Below the pieces are notes generated by a model, which had not been told where the DNA came from, ran no database searches, and was given only the letters and a program-made list of their open reading frames with translations. Made by a program: the position numbers and the translations under genes. A stretch of DNA of 64,000 nucleotides from Viridibacterium silvisoli (GTDB lineage: Bacteria; Pseudomonadota; Gammaproteobacteria; Burkholderiales; Rhodocyclaceae), in NCBI RefSeq assembly GCF_036017035.1, contig NZ_JAYXHS010000001.1, forward strand, positions 558,001 to 622,000. The letters are read 5' to 3'. Below, piece after piece: positions 17,668 through 26,155 of the stretch; position 1 is the stretch's first letter; every line of letters starts with the position of its first letter.

Positions 17668-18339
17668 TTACTTCACGGCGAAGCAATACAGGCGCCCGGC
17701 GCCACCGGACGAAGCCAACGCCGGATCGCTACAGCCGCGCGAGGGATGGGAGTTCACCCAGGATTTTGCCGGGGGCATATCGTTCAGGCCCTGACGATCG
17801 TGATGCCCCACCTGGGCCGAGCCATCGCTGCCACTCTTGGTCCAGTTGCCGCACGTGGTGTCATCCGAACCCACGAAAGCCATGCCCTGGGTGTCCGACC
17901 CGGTCAGGATGTCGTGCATGTTCGGCTTGTCGCCGCGGCCATTCAGCACCTCGCCTTTCTCGGTGAGTGCAGTTTCCTTGGTGAGATTGCCGCCGCGATG
18001 CAGGTCGTCCACGTTCTGTGCGATCAATACACCCTTGGCGTTGTACCAGGGTCCCTTGCCAATACGGTCGCGCGCATTGACGGCTTTGTCGCCACCCGTT
18101 GCCTGTGTGCTCAGGTAGGCATGCCAGGTGCGTTTGCCGGCCCCCGCTGCCGTGGCCAGCGACTGGCACAGCTTGTCGGCCCCTGCCAGCCCGCCGAGGT
18201 CTGCGCCCTTGCCGCCGCCGGTACTACTCACGAAGAAACCCATCGCAGGCGTCTTGTCAGCGGCATACACGCTTGAAGCAATAACCAGTGACGACAGGGC
18301 CAGCGATGCTGACAGCGTTGTGACGAACACGTTTTTCAT
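17668..18339 (-). CDS. Exported lectin-like / endostatin-fold (DUF1554-like) protein
   Basis: A 223-residue secreted protein. The ATG at 18339 follows AAGGAG; the longer open frame has no such site. A classic signal peptide (MKNVFVTTLSASLALSSLVIASSVYA) ends near AYA/AADK. The mature domain has FFVSSTGGGKGADLGGLAGADKLC (shown in two parts: FFVSSTGGGK, GADLGGLAGADKLC), WHAYLSTQATGGDKAVNARD, GMAFVGSDDTTCGNWTK and GRLYCFAVK. This pattern of first-Cys 'GGLAGAD..C' and terminal 'LYCFA' is typical of lectin-like proteins related to the collagen NC10/endostatin fold. Four conserved Cys could pair. Ligand unknown. It shares the terminator with yjbQ. Confidence 0.7.
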   Translation of the reverse strand: MKNVFVTTLSASLALSSLVIASSVYAADKTPAMGFFVSSTGGGKGADLGGLAGADKLCQSLATAAGAGKRTWHAYLSTQATGGDKAVNARDRIGKGPWYNAKGVLIAQNVDDLHRGGNLTKETALTEKGEVLNGRGDKPNMHDILTGSDTQGMAFVGSDDTTCGNWTKSGSDGSAQVGHHDRQGLNDMPPAKSWVNSHPSRGCSDPALASSGGAGRLYCFAVK

Positions 18340-18531
18340 CTGCACACTCCTTGATGTCATGCGTTGGGGAACAAGCTCTGCGCAACTGGCTGGCGCTGGT
18401 AAAAGGTAGCAGACCTGTGCGCAACTGGATATGGCGAAGCCTTTCCAGCGCGAGACAGTCAGCCCATACCTCGTCAACATGGCATGCCGTCCGGAATTCC
18501 CTGTCGCACGAAAAAACCGGTCCCGCGCTGG

Positions 18532-19821
18532 CTATGCGCTGCCGGCAAGACGATGGAATTTCGCGTCAGCCTTGCCGATACGCGCCGGGCGTCGCCAGTT
18601 TGCGTCGCGCAGGCAGGCGGGAATCTGCGCTTCCACGCCGAGCAATGTGGCGAACACCGCCATGCGCACGGCCACACCGTTGTCGGTCTGGCGGAAGATG
18701 GCCAGACGCGGATCAGCATCCAGATCACAGGAGAGGTCGTTGGCTTCCGGCGCACTGTCGCGTGGCAGCGGATGCAGGATCACGACATCGGCGGGGGCCA
18801 AGCGGGAAATGGCGCTCTTGTCGATACGGAAACGCGCCGGATATCCCTCCGCCGCCTCTTCCTGCATGCGCTCTTTCTGGATGCGTGTTGCATAGACAAG
18901 ATCGGCGTCGCGCAAACCGCCCTGCAGCGTGCTGTGCTGCGTGACCTGATGGCCGAGCGTCACGGCCGCGTCGATCAGTTCCGTCGGCATTTCCAGCCCG
19001 CCGGGCGCCACCAGCTTGAAGCTCAGCTGACGATACAAGGTGAGGATGCGGAACAGCGACTGCACGGCACGGCCGTGGCGCAAGTCGCCGACGAGGGCCA
19101 CCGTTGCACCATCCAGCGTCTTACCGAGGCGCGCGAACTCCTTCTCCATGGTGTAGACGTCGACCAGCGCCTGCGTCGGATGCTCGCCCGCGCCATCACC
19201 GCCGTTGACCACCGGTACCTCGATGTTCTCGGCGAAGCGTGCGACCGAGCCTGTCTCGGGGTGGCGCACGACGATGGCATCGAAGTAACCGGCCACGACG
19301 CGACTGGTATCGGCGAGGGATTCACCCTTGGCCATCGATGAGAAAGTAAAGCCCGTCGTATCGCACACGGCGCCGCCGAGCCGGCAGAACGCCGCGCCGA
19401 ATGACAGCCGGGTCCGCGTACTCGGCTCGAAGAACAGATTGCCGAGCACCGCACCTTCGAGCACGCGGCAGGTCTTGTGGCGTTGGGCAACCGGTTCGAG
19501 CGAGCCGGCCAGCCGCAACAGATCGCCAAGGGAGTCACGCTGGAACTGGGTGACGCTGAGAAGATGCGGCGCCTCAGGCGGACAGATCCGGTCGCGCAGC
19601 GACGCCGCCACAGCCGTGTCGAGGCTGGCAAGCCCCGGCCAGCGGCTTTCGATAAGCAGCCTCACGGCATCGGGCATCTGCCGGTATTCGCGCGACGTAT
19701 CCGGCAACAGCCAGGTATCGAGCGCCCGGCGCTTGACGCCGAGGCTGTTGGAAAACATGTCGCGGGTCATGCCGAGGGCCTTCATGGCCGCTCGCAACAA
19801 GGATTGCTGATATGTGCGCAA
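18532..19821 (-). CDS. pyrB: Aspartate carbamoyltransferase with N-terminal HTH-like extension
   Basis: Condenses carbamoyl phosphate with aspartate, the first committed step of pyrimidine synthesis. TTG at 19821 (CGGGAG just upstream) gives 429 residues, about 115 more than the common class. Catalytic motifs are complete: STRTR (134-138), HPTQ (214-217) and HPLPR (350-354). Residues about 15-58 (AAMKALGMTRDMFSNSLGVK, RRALDTWLLPDTSREYRQM) look like an XRE-type helix-turn-helix. A similar extension exists in some other proteobacterial ATCases. No pyrI, pyrC or inactive pyrC' is next to it, so the quaternary structure is unclear. The longest frame adds 23 residues upstream that lack family features. 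Confidence 0.93.
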   Translation of the reverse strand: MRTYQQSLLRAAMKALGMTRDMFSNSLGVKRRALDTWLLPDTSREYRQMPDAVRLLIESRWPGLASLDTAVAASLRDRICPPEAPHLLSVTQFQRDSLGDLLRLAGSLEPVAQRHKTCRVLEGAVLGNLFFEPSTRTRLSFGAAFCRLGGAVCDTTGFTFSSMAKGESLADTSRVVAGYFDAIVVRHPETGSVARFAENIEVPVVNGGDGAGEHPTQALVDVYTMEKEFARLGKTLDGATVALVGDLRHGRAVQSLFRILTLYRQLSFKLVAPGGLEMPTELIDAAVTLGHQVTQHSTLQGGLRDADLVYATRIQKERMQEEAAEGYPARFRIDKSAISRLAPADVVILHPLPRDSAPEANDLSCDLDADPRLAIFRQTDNGVAVRMAVFATLLGVEAQIPACLRDANWRRPARIGKADAKFHRLAGSA

Positions 19822-19918
19822 TGCGTACTCCCGAAAAAGAAAGAATCTCGATTCCGGGAGTTTGCCGCGGCTTTGGCGCCGCGCCTGCATGCGCAGAGCG
19901 CATACAGCCGTGACGAAC

Positions 19919-20632
19919 TCAGTCCGTCAAGGCAACGTAGACGTTCTGCACGTCATCGTTCTCATCGATGGCGGCGAGGAAGGCCTCCACTTCTTCCAGT
20001 GCCTCGGCGCTCAGGCTGGCTGCGCTGACCGGGTTCTTCGGCTTGTAGCCGAGCTTGGCGGAGAGCACGTTGAAGCCGTGGTTGCCAAGTGCCTTGCTGA
20101 CCAGATCGAGCTCGGTCGGGTCGGTATAGAACAGGGTCGTGCCTTCTTCCTCGCCCGCCTCCAGATCCTGCGCGCCGGCTTCGATCGCCGCCTCTTCAGG
20201 ATCGACGCCCTTGGTCGTGGGCTCTGCTTCGATCATGCCGAGATGGTCGAAATCCCAGGCCACCGAGCCTGATGTTCCCAGCTGGCCCTTGCGGAAGAGC
20301 ACGCGCATTTCCGGCGCCGTACGACGCACGTTGTCGGTGAGGCATTCGACCATCACGGCCACTTGATGTGGCGCGAAACCTTCGTAGATGACGTGCTCGA
20401 AGCTGACCGGATCATCCGTCAGGCCAGCACCTTTCTTGATGGCGCGCTCCAGCGTGTCCTTGGTCATGGAGGCCTTCTTGGCCTGCTCGACGACCAGGCG
20501 CAAGCGTGCATTGAGTGCGGGATCGGCACCACCGCGCGCGGCGATCATGATTTCCTTGGCCAGCTTGCCGAAGATCTTGCCCTTGGCATTGGCTGCGATG
20601 TCTTTATGTTTGGCTTTCCACTGCGCGCCCAT
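19919..20632 (-). CDS. YebC/PmpR-family (TACO1) protein
   Basis: 237 residues, full length. The N-terminal helical domain is typical: MGAQWKAKHKDIAANAKGKI, FGKLAKEIMIAARGGADPAL, NARLRLVVEQAKKASMTKD. The central KGQLGTSGSVAWDFDHLG (the family's 'G..G..G.V.W.F' motif) and the C-terminal ALGNHGFNVLSAKLGYKPKN follow. Family members act as DNA-binding regulators in some bacteria. More recent work shows TACO1/YebC proteins helping ribosomes through polyproline stretches. No ruvC gene is adjacent, so this may be a second, YeeN-like paralogue. It lies behind pyrB in the same orientation with a 97-base gap. Confidence 0.93.
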   Translation of the reverse strand: MGAQWKAKHKDIAANAKGKIFGKLAKEIMIAARGGADPALNARLRLVVEQAKKASMTKDTLERAIKKGAGLTDDPVSFEHVIYEGFAPHQVAVMVECLTDNVRRTAPEMRVLFRKGQLGTSGSVAWDFDHLGMIEAEPTTKGVDPEEAAIEAGAQDLEAGEEEGTTLFYTDPTELDLVSKALGNHGFNVLSAKLGYKPKNPVSAASLSAEALEEVEAFLAAIDENDDVQNVYVALTD

Positions 20633-20722
20633 GGCGAGTGCTCCTGGTTATGTAGCTGAATAGGGTTTTGAACGGCGGGAGACATCCGCCTCCTGCACGC
20701 ACGTGTTTCAAGACGGCTGGCG

Positions 20723-21268
20723 CTAGCGTGCTGCCGCGGGGATCAGCCCCTGATCGATCATGGCGTCGGCGATGGCCTGCACTTGCGGCGTCATCGGACG
20801 CTTCGGGTTGCCATCGAGCAAGGTCTTGTAGTGCCACACGGGCAACTTCTGCGCGATATGCACCAGGGAAACATCCAGATCGATCGTGCGCAGACCCGCG
20901 ATCTTGCCCCCGTTGAGAATCACGTCGGCATCTACCGGCTTGATCACCAGCACATAGGGCAGTTCGGGCGGCAGCGCAGCACCGGGGATGCGTAGTTTGA
21001 CGGGAATGCTGGTCCCGGCAAAGCCCGGGGCAATGTTCTTGCCCAGCTCGGCCATGAAGAGCTGCACCACCTTGTCGAGACCCGCATGCTCCTTCTCGGC
21101 CACATCGTGCCAAGCGATTGGCGCATTCGCTTCGATCATGACGCTCATGCCGGTAACAGGCGCAGGCGGCTCGACCAGTTTCCTGCCGTTGTGGGCGGCA
21201 CAGCCCGTGAGCGCGGCAGCGCAGCTTGCGGCAATGAAAAAACAGGCCTGACGGCGGGAGACATGCAT
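20723..21268 (-). CDS. Putative lipoprotein of unknown function
   Basis: 181 residues from the ATG at 21268 (AAGGG upstream). The N-terminus MHVSRRQACFFIAASCAAAL ends in the lipobox ALTGC, so a lipidated envelope protein is likely. The body has no domain I can name; conserved-looking stretches are TSIPVKLRIPGAALPPELPY, VLVIKPVDADVILNGGKIAG and LPVWHYKTLLDGNPKRP. The paired strands suggest a small alpha/beta periplasmic domain. It is 90 bases upstream of the YebC-family gene on the same strand and may share its transcript. Divergent from the His-rich protein gene. Confidence 0.65.
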   Translation of the reverse strand: MHVSRRQACFFIAASCAAALTGCAAHNGRKLVEPPAPVTGMSVMIEANAPIAWHDVAEKEHAGLDKVVQLFMAELGKNIAPGFAGTSIPVKLRIPGAALPPELPYVLVIKPVDADVILNGGKIAGLRTIDLDVSLVHIAQKLPVWHYKTLLDGNPKRPMTPQVQAIADAMIDQGLIPAAAR

Positions 21269-21520
21269 GGCGGAACCCTTGAACAAGCAGGACAAAAACG
21301 GAGAGGCGCAAGAATAGCAGGCAAGAACAGTAGCCGTCCTGCCAGCTCCGCCGTCTGCCGCCGCGCCCCGGATGCAGGCGAGCCAGGAAGGCATCTGTCG
21401 CCGGGTGGCAACAGTTCTGCCCTGTACCATTACAAAACCTTACATCTTGATGTCGGCGCCTGCCTTTTGCGGGGCGTTGTTGATCGCACAGGACGTCATG
21501 TCCGATCAAGGAGACTCACG

Positions 21521-21847
21521 ATGAAACCCGTACGCACCCTCGTTCTTTCGCTGCTGGGCTACGCCGCAGCACTTGTCCCCGGCATCAGTCAGGCCCATGG
21601 TGTCGAGCTGGCCTTGCCAGGCGTCAGCGTGCGCTTGCCCGCACCCCCGATACTGCCTCTGCCCGTGCCACAGATTGTTGTCCGCGGTGGCTATACCTCC
21701 TACGACCGCGGTCCGGAGTATCGCCGCATGCCCCCACCACCGCCGCGCTACTACCGCGAAGACTGGCGCCATAGCCGCTGGGACGATCGCCGTTATGATC
21801 ATCATGATCACCACGACCATGGTCGCCACGGCGGCTGGCGTCGCTAG
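21521..21847 (+). CDS. Small exported proline/tyrosine/histidine-rich protein
   Basis: 108 residues, with AAGGAG 9 bases before the ATG. A signal peptide (VLSLLGYAAALVPGISQAHG) is followed by a hydrophobic Pro-rich stretch (LPAPPILPLPVPQIVVRGGY) and an Arg/Tyr-rich segment. The C-terminal tail has many His and Asp (RRYDHHDHHDHGRHGGWRR). The tail suggests metal binding or nucleic-acid contact, but no family was recognised with certainty. It resembles short periplasmic 'PXPV'-type stress proteins of betaproteobacteria. Followed by a very strong terminator. Confidence 0.75.
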   Translation: MKPVRTLVLSLLGYAAALVPGISQAHGVELALPGVSVRLPAPPILPLPVPQIVVRGGYTSYDRGPEYRRMPPPPPRYYREDWRHSRWDDRRYDHHDHHDHGRHGGWRR

Positions 21848-21895
21848 GACAGTCAAGGCGCCGGGGCCAGCCGGCACATCATGACTCTGTAAAAG

Positions 21896-21932
21896 AAGGA
21901 AGGCCGGGCGTGTTGCACGCCCGGCCTTCCTT
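21896..21932. terminator. Strong hairpin terminator
   Basis: A perfect 17-bp stem (21896-21912 with 21916-21932) and a 3-base TTG loop. Its ends are A- and T-rich, so it can act in both directions. It lies 49 bases after the His-rich gene. Confidence 0.9.
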
Positions 21933-22177
21933 GCGCTTTCTGCGCCTGTTTTGCCCCAGCGGTAGCGAAGGGTCGCGGGAGCGGCGCTTCAGAGCGCTCC
22001 AGCGCTGACGTAATGATGATTGCAAGCAGCACACAGCACGACAAAACGGGAAGTCACGCAAACATCCCGGATGCACCGGGGATATCCTGATCAACGACAA
22101 TGCGCAGCTGTCGCACAAGCGCGTCTTGCGCACGCGCTCTCACCCGCCATTTCACCCGCCGCCACGCCTAACCGCTG
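21933..22177. other. Intergenic region before the YhgE/Pip gene
   Basis: About 245 bases with no convincing gene. It presumably holds the promoter of the YhgE/Pip-type gene. No clear ribosome binding site precedes the ATG at 22178; a second ATG four codons on (22190) is an alternative. Confidence 0.45.
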
Positions 22178-24121
22178 ATGAATCCGCCCATGAATCTCCT
22201 CCGTCAGGCTTTGACCATTGCACGCATCGAGTTCGGCTACTTCGCACGCTATCCCAAGTTATTGCTGGCCGCTGCCATCGTCGTGCTGATCCCGGCCCTC
22301 TATGTGCTGATCTACCTCGTCAGCGTGTGGGATCCGGCGGCCAATACGGGCGCACTGACCGTGGCCATCGTCAATCAGGACGAAGGCATGACCTATCAGG
22401 AGAAGACGTTCAACATCGGCGAGGACGTGGTGACACGCCTCAAGGCCAGCGGGCGCTTCGGCTTCAAGGAATTCCACGATGAGAACGAGGCGCGGCGACT
22501 GGTGCGCGAGGGCAAGCTGGTGTTCGCCCTGATCATTCCGCCGCAGTTCAGCTCCAACGCCATTCCCGGCATCCTCGTCGGTGCCGGCAAGCCGGTGATT
22601 TACGTGTCCGAGGGCAATAACTACGAAAGTGCCGCCATGGCCGCGCACTTCGCGGAAATCCTCGGCCAGCAGATCAACGAGAGCCTCAACGAGAAGCGCT
22701 GGGCAATGGTGCTCGCCAGCGCCGTCGGTTCGCAGCAAAGCGTCGCCGCCCTGCGCGCTGGCGTGGCGCGCTTGAATCATGGCGCGCACGAACTGAGCTC
22801 GGGCGCGGTACAGACGGCGGAGGGTACGAAGACGCTGGTGACCGGCAGTAACCGTCTCAACGAAGGCGTCGGCCAACTGACTGCCGGCGTGAAGCAACTC
22901 GACAACGGGCTACGCCTGATGGATTCGCACCGGCCGACGAATACGGAACTGAATCAACTCAAGATCGGCGCTGACAAGCTGGCCGCCGGCAACGTCGAGT
23001 TGCGCCAGGGCATGGGCGACCTGAAGGCGGGCAGCCAGCAATTGCTCGACGGCATCCAGCAATTCCAGTCCGAAGCGAGCGCCAGCCTGTGGGCGCCGAC
23101 CGCCCTCACCGATGGCTTGCGCAGCCTGAACCAGGGCGTAACGAAACTGGACGCCGGCATTGCCACGGCCGGCGAAGCGCAAGGCGCGCTGACTGACGGA
23201 GCCGACCAGCTCGGTACAGGTGTGGGCAAGCTGGTCAGCGGCATACGGACCCTCGGCAACGGCATCCACAGCATGGTCGTGCGACTCCCGCTGAACAGCC
23301 AGCTCGACCAATTGAACTCGGGCGCAGAGATCCTCGCCTCTGGCGCAAGCAAGCTTGAAAACGCCAACCAGAGCGTTGCCAAAGGCGCACAGATGCTGGC
23401 CATGGGGCTCGATGAACTGCAGCGCTCGCTGCCGGGCAACATCACCAAGCCGGACGGCAGCCCTGAAGGGCTGGCGCACTCCGTCGAGCCCATCGTCGAG
23501 CGCGTCGCAAACGTGGAGAACAACGGCAGCGGCTTCGCCCCGAACGTCATTCCGATGGCATTGTGGCTGGGCGCCGGCATCGTGATCTTCCTGTTGCACG
23601 TGCGCGTCCTGCCGCTTGAAGCGGAGGGTTTTGCAGCGCCCGCGCAGATGCTTGGCAAGGTGATCCTGCCTTCTGCGCTCGTACTGGTGCAGGCGCTCGT
23701 CGTGATGCTGGCCGCGCGCTTCATACTCAAGGTCGAAGTGGTCCACCCCGGCGCATTTGCGCTGACGATAGGCGTCGCCTCCGTGAGTTTCCTGCTCATC
23801 AGCTTTGCCCTGGCACGCGCCTTCGGTGATGCCGGCAAGGCCCTCGGCATGGTGCTGCTGGCCGTGCAGCTGGCATCCTCGAGCGCCATCATGCCGGTGG
23901 AGCTCAGCGGCAAGCTGTTCATGACGCTCAGCCCGTGGCTGCCGCTCACCTGGGTGGTCAAGGCACTCAAGGCAAGCATGTTCGGCGCGTTTGACAGCGT
24001 CTGGCATACCCCCTTGTTGTATGCCTCGCTGAGCGGCGCCGTCGCCTTTGTCATGGGCTGCACGATCGGCAAATGGCGCTTCGACTCCAGCGCCAATACG
24101 CGCCCCGCCATTGAGCTCTGA
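22178..24121 (+). CDS. YhgE/Pip-type ABC-2 family membrane protein
   Basis: 647 residues with the layout of the YhgE/Pip (phage-infection protein) family. There is one N-terminal membrane helix (LLLAAAIVVLIPALYVLIYL), then about 430 extracytoplasmic residues, then five or six C-terminal helices of the ABC-2 permease type. The motif AIVNQDEGMTYQEKTFNIG ('VVNQD.G' in the family) is present. The outer region is rich in short repeats of the kind found in the family: GAHELSSGAVQTAEGTKTL, LNEGVGQLTAGVKQLDNGL, KLAAGNVELRQGMGDL. They probably form a long helical stalk. Members relate to RND- or type VII-associated exporters and to phage receptors in Gram-positives. No ATPase gene is adjacent, so the transported substrate is unknown. 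Confidence 0.88.
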   Translation: MNPPMNLLRQALTIARIEFGYFARYPKLLLAAAIVVLIPALYVLIYLVSVWDPAANTGALTVAIVNQDEGMTYQEKTFNIGEDVVTRLKASGRFGFKEFHDENEARRLVREGKLVFALIIPPQFSSNAIPGILVGAGKPVIYVSEGNNYESAAMAAHFAEILGQQINESLNEKRWAMVLASAVGSQQSVAALRAGVARLNHGAHELSSGAVQTAEGTKTLVTGSNRLNEGVGQLTAGVKQLDNGLRLMDSHRPTNTELNQLKIGADKLAAGNVELRQGMGDLKAGSQQLLDGIQQFQSEASASLWAPTALTDGLRSLNQGVTKLDAGIATAGEAQGALTDGADQLGTGVGKLVSGIRTLGNGIHSMVVRLPLNSQLDQLNSGAEILASGASKLENANQSVAKGAQMLAMGLDELQRSLPGNITKPDGSPEGLAHSVEPIVERVANVENNGSGFAPNVIPMALWLGAGIVIFLLHVRVLPLEAEGFAAPAQMLGKVILPSALVLVQALVVMLAARFILKVEVVHPGAFALTIGVASVSFLLISFALARAFGDAGKALGMVLLAVQLASSSAIMPVELSGKLFMTLSPWLPLTWVVKALKASMFGAFDSVWHTPLLYASLSGAVAFVMGCTIGKWRFDSSANTRPAIEL

Positions 24122-24249
24122 GGCGGGCAGCCCCGCTCTGCCCAGCAGTACTGGACTACGCCAAGGCTAGACGGGCATGATGTGCCTGCCCGGGCCTGCG
24201 GATACCCGGCATACGTGCAGCACTGACAATATTCTTCAGGGAGAGCGCA

Positions 24250-24828
24250 ATGAACATCGTGGAGCGGGCAAAGAACATCCTCCTGTCACCGAAGTCCGAA
24301 TGGCCGGTGATCGAGGCCGAGTCGTCGTCGGTCAAGTCCATCTACATGGAATACCTGGTATTGCTGGCGCTGATTCCGGCGGTCGCCGGCTTCATAGGCA
24401 TGTCACTGATCGGCTACTCGGCCTTCGGCGTCTCCGTGCGCACACCTATCGTATCCGGCATCGCCAACATGATCCTGGGCTATGCCCTGTCCCTGGTCAC
24501 GGTGTTCGTCGTCGCGCTGATCGCTGATGCCCTGACGGCGAACTTCGGCGGCCAGAAGAATCCGCTCAACGCTTTCAAGCTGATCGCTTTCAGCATGACA
24601 CCCGGTTTGCTCGGAGGCATCTTCAGCCTGATCCCCGCACTGGGCGTACTTGGCCTGCTGGCTTCGCTGTACGGCGTGTACCTGCTGTACCTCGGCGTGC
24701 CCACGCTCATGAAGGTTCCCGAAGACAAGGTAGCGCCCTACACCGTGGTACTGGTGATCTGCGCCATCGTCGTCTCGGTCGTCATCGGCGCAGTCGTCGG
24801 CATCGCTTCCAGCGTCGGCGTGCACTGA
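24250..24828 (+). CDS. Yip1-family membrane protein
   Basis: 192 residues with five predicted membrane helices and the Yip1 family pattern: an N-terminal MNIVERAKNILLSPKSEWPV ('P...W..I..E' motif), then LVLLALIPAVAGFIGMSLIG, FVVALIADALTANFGGQKNP, FKLIAFSMTPGLLGGIFSLI and SLYGVYLLYLGVPTLMKVP. Function in bacteria is undefined. AGGGAGAG precedes the ATG. It lies 128 bases after the YhgE-like gene and 255 before the DUF883 gene. Confidence 0.88.
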   Translation: MNIVERAKNILLSPKSEWPVIEAESSSVKSIYMEYLVLLALIPAVAGFIGMSLIGYSAFGVSVRTPIVSGIANMILGYALSLVTVFVVALIADALTANFGGQKNPLNAFKLIAFSMTPGLLGGIFSLIPALGVLGLLASLYGVYLLYLGVPTLMKVPEDKVAPYTVVLVICAIVVSVVIGAVVGIASSVGVH

Positions 24829-25083
24829 GGCGTTCGATACGCGTCACGATCACGCCCTGCCCCGTCGCCCTGCTGACATCGCATGACATCCGCCTGTGGC
24901 GGGCCTACTATTTCAGCAGCGCGTGTTTCGTGCAACTACTCGCCTGCAAAGACGGTCTCAGGAATTCATGCGGCAGTGCTGCGCCATGGATGACGGACGC
25001 GGCACGCCAGATCGTCACCAGAGGGGCACGCCTTCCGCTGACACCACATCGGCCCATTCTTCACGCAGTCACAGGAGGTTCAC

Positions 25084-25389
25084 ATGAGCGACGAAACCAG
25101 CACATCCACCCTGATTGAAGAATCGCAGGACATCCTGCGCCAGACCGAGGCCCTCATGGCCGAAGCGGTCAACGCGACAGGTGAAGAAGCCAAAGCCCTG
25201 CAAGCACGCGTCGTGCGTGCGCTGGAGCGCGCCAAGCTCAGCCTCGGCGAGGCCGAAAAGGCTGCGCTGGCCAAGGCCGGCAAGGCGGCGAAAGCCACCG
25301 ACACCTATGTGCGTGACAACCCGTGGAAGGCGGTCGGCCTGGGCGCAGCCATCGGCGTCGTCGTCGGCATGCTGATCGCGCGCCGCTAG
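25084..25389 (+). CDS. DUF883 (ElaB/YqjD-type) inner-membrane protein
   Basis: 101 residues. A long amphipathic helix (LIEESQDILRQTEALMAEAV) is followed by the C-terminal DUF883 signature YVRDNPWKAVGLGAAIGVVV, ending GMLIARR, which forms one membrane anchor. E. coli ElaB/YqjD proteins bind ribosomes at the membrane in stationary phase and respond to stress. AGGAGG precedes the ATG. It is the first gene of a compact trio whose order (DUF883, YqjE-like, YqjK-like) is shared with E. coli yqjDEK. Confidence 0.9.
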   Translation: MSDETSTSTLIEESQDILRQTEALMAEAVNATGEEAKALQARVVRALERAKLSLGEAEKAALAKAGKAAKATDTYVRDNPWKAVGLGAAIGVVVGMLIARR

Positions 25390-25398
25390 GGCCTGTCG

Positions 25399-25827
25399 AT
25401 GCGCCTGCCCTTCGTGGATCGTTTCCGCCGCCTGGCCGCCAACGCCAGCGGCCTGGTCGGCACGCGCCTGAGCCTGTTCAGCCTGGAGTTGCAGGAAGAG
25501 CTGGAGCGCCAACTGGGGCACCTGGCGCTGCTGCTCGGGCTGTTCGCCTTCGGCTCACTGGGCTTCGTTTTCGCCGCAGTGTTGATCCTGACCTTTGCGT
25601 GGGAGCATGGCCATCTGCTGGCCGCGGTCGCCGGCATAACGCTGGTCTGCGTCGTCGGCGCGGCGGCATGCGCAGTCCTGTTGATCAAGCGCGTGCGCAG
25701 TGCGCCGCAACCCTTCAACGAAACACTGGCGGAGTTCAAGCGCGACGAGCAGGCCCTGCGCGGCACCCCCGCCAGCCCGCCCAGCCCGCCCAGCGCCACC
25801 ACGCCTACGCCAGGAGCCCGAACATGA
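25399..25827 (+). CDS. YqjE-like (phage holin family) membrane protein
   Basis: 142 residues, 9 bases after the DUF883 gene. Two hydrophobic hairpin helices (LALLLGLFAFGSLGFVFAAV, LLAAVAGITLVCVVGAAACA) follow an amphipathic segment with ELQEELERQLGHL. That is the pattern of the YqjE / 'phage holin family' proteins that accompany YqjD. Despite the family name there is no sign of phage context. The Pro/Ser-rich C-terminus (GTPASPPSPPSATTPTPGA) is low-complexity. The stop overlaps the next start (ATGA). Confidence 0.85.
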   Translation: MRLPFVDRFRRLAANASGLVGTRLSLFSLELQEELERQLGHLALLLGLFAFGSLGFVFAAVLILTFAWEHGHLLAAVAGITLVCVVGAAACAVLLIKRVRSAPQPFNETLAEFKRDEQALRGTPASPPSPPSATTPTPGART

Positions 25828-26087
25828 AAGACAGCAAGCGTGTCCGGCAACTCCGCAAGCAAGCCCTGTGTCTGCAAGCACGACACTATCGCCTCGCATT
25901 GCGTCACGAGTGGTCCGGCATTGCCGAGCCCTTTGCCAGCAAGGGCGGCAGTGCGGACAGCCGCCACCTGCTGGGGATTTTCGGCGGCCTGATGTCGGTG
26001 CTCCCGAGCAAGTGGGGACGCATCCTGAGCATCGGGGTGCTGAGCTGGCGCCTCCTGACCCGCCTCGGAAACTCCCGCAGCACCTGA
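25824..26087 (+). CDS. YqjK-like protein
   Basis: 87 residues. ATG at 25824 overlaps the YqjE-like stop by the ATGA arrangement, so it is translationally coupled; CAGGAG lies upstream. It is basic at the N-terminus (MKDSKRVRQLRKQALCLQAR) and has one hydrophobic segment (LLGIFGGLMSVLPSKWGRIL). Position and size match the third member of the yqjDEK cluster; sequence similarity to YqjK is only suggestive. Confidence 0.7.
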   Translation: MKDSKRVRQLRKQALCLQARHYRLALRHEWSGIAEPFASKGGSADSRHLLGIFGGLMSVLPSKWGRILSIGVLSWRLLTRLGNSRST

Positions 26088-26155
26088 TCGAATGGATGCT
26101 GTTGCCATGAAGCATGCTCTAATGGGAACCATGAGCCTTTGTTTCGGGGAACAAA

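Noticed and set aside
22910..24111. Two overlapping frames of about 365 and 385 codons opposite the YhgE/Pip gene
   Set aside because: Mutually overlapping antisense frames within a recognised gene; no features.
25399..25827. Phage holin suggested by the family name of the YqjE-like protein
   Set aside because: No lysin or phage genes are nearby and the gene order matches the chromosomal yqjDEK stress cluster.
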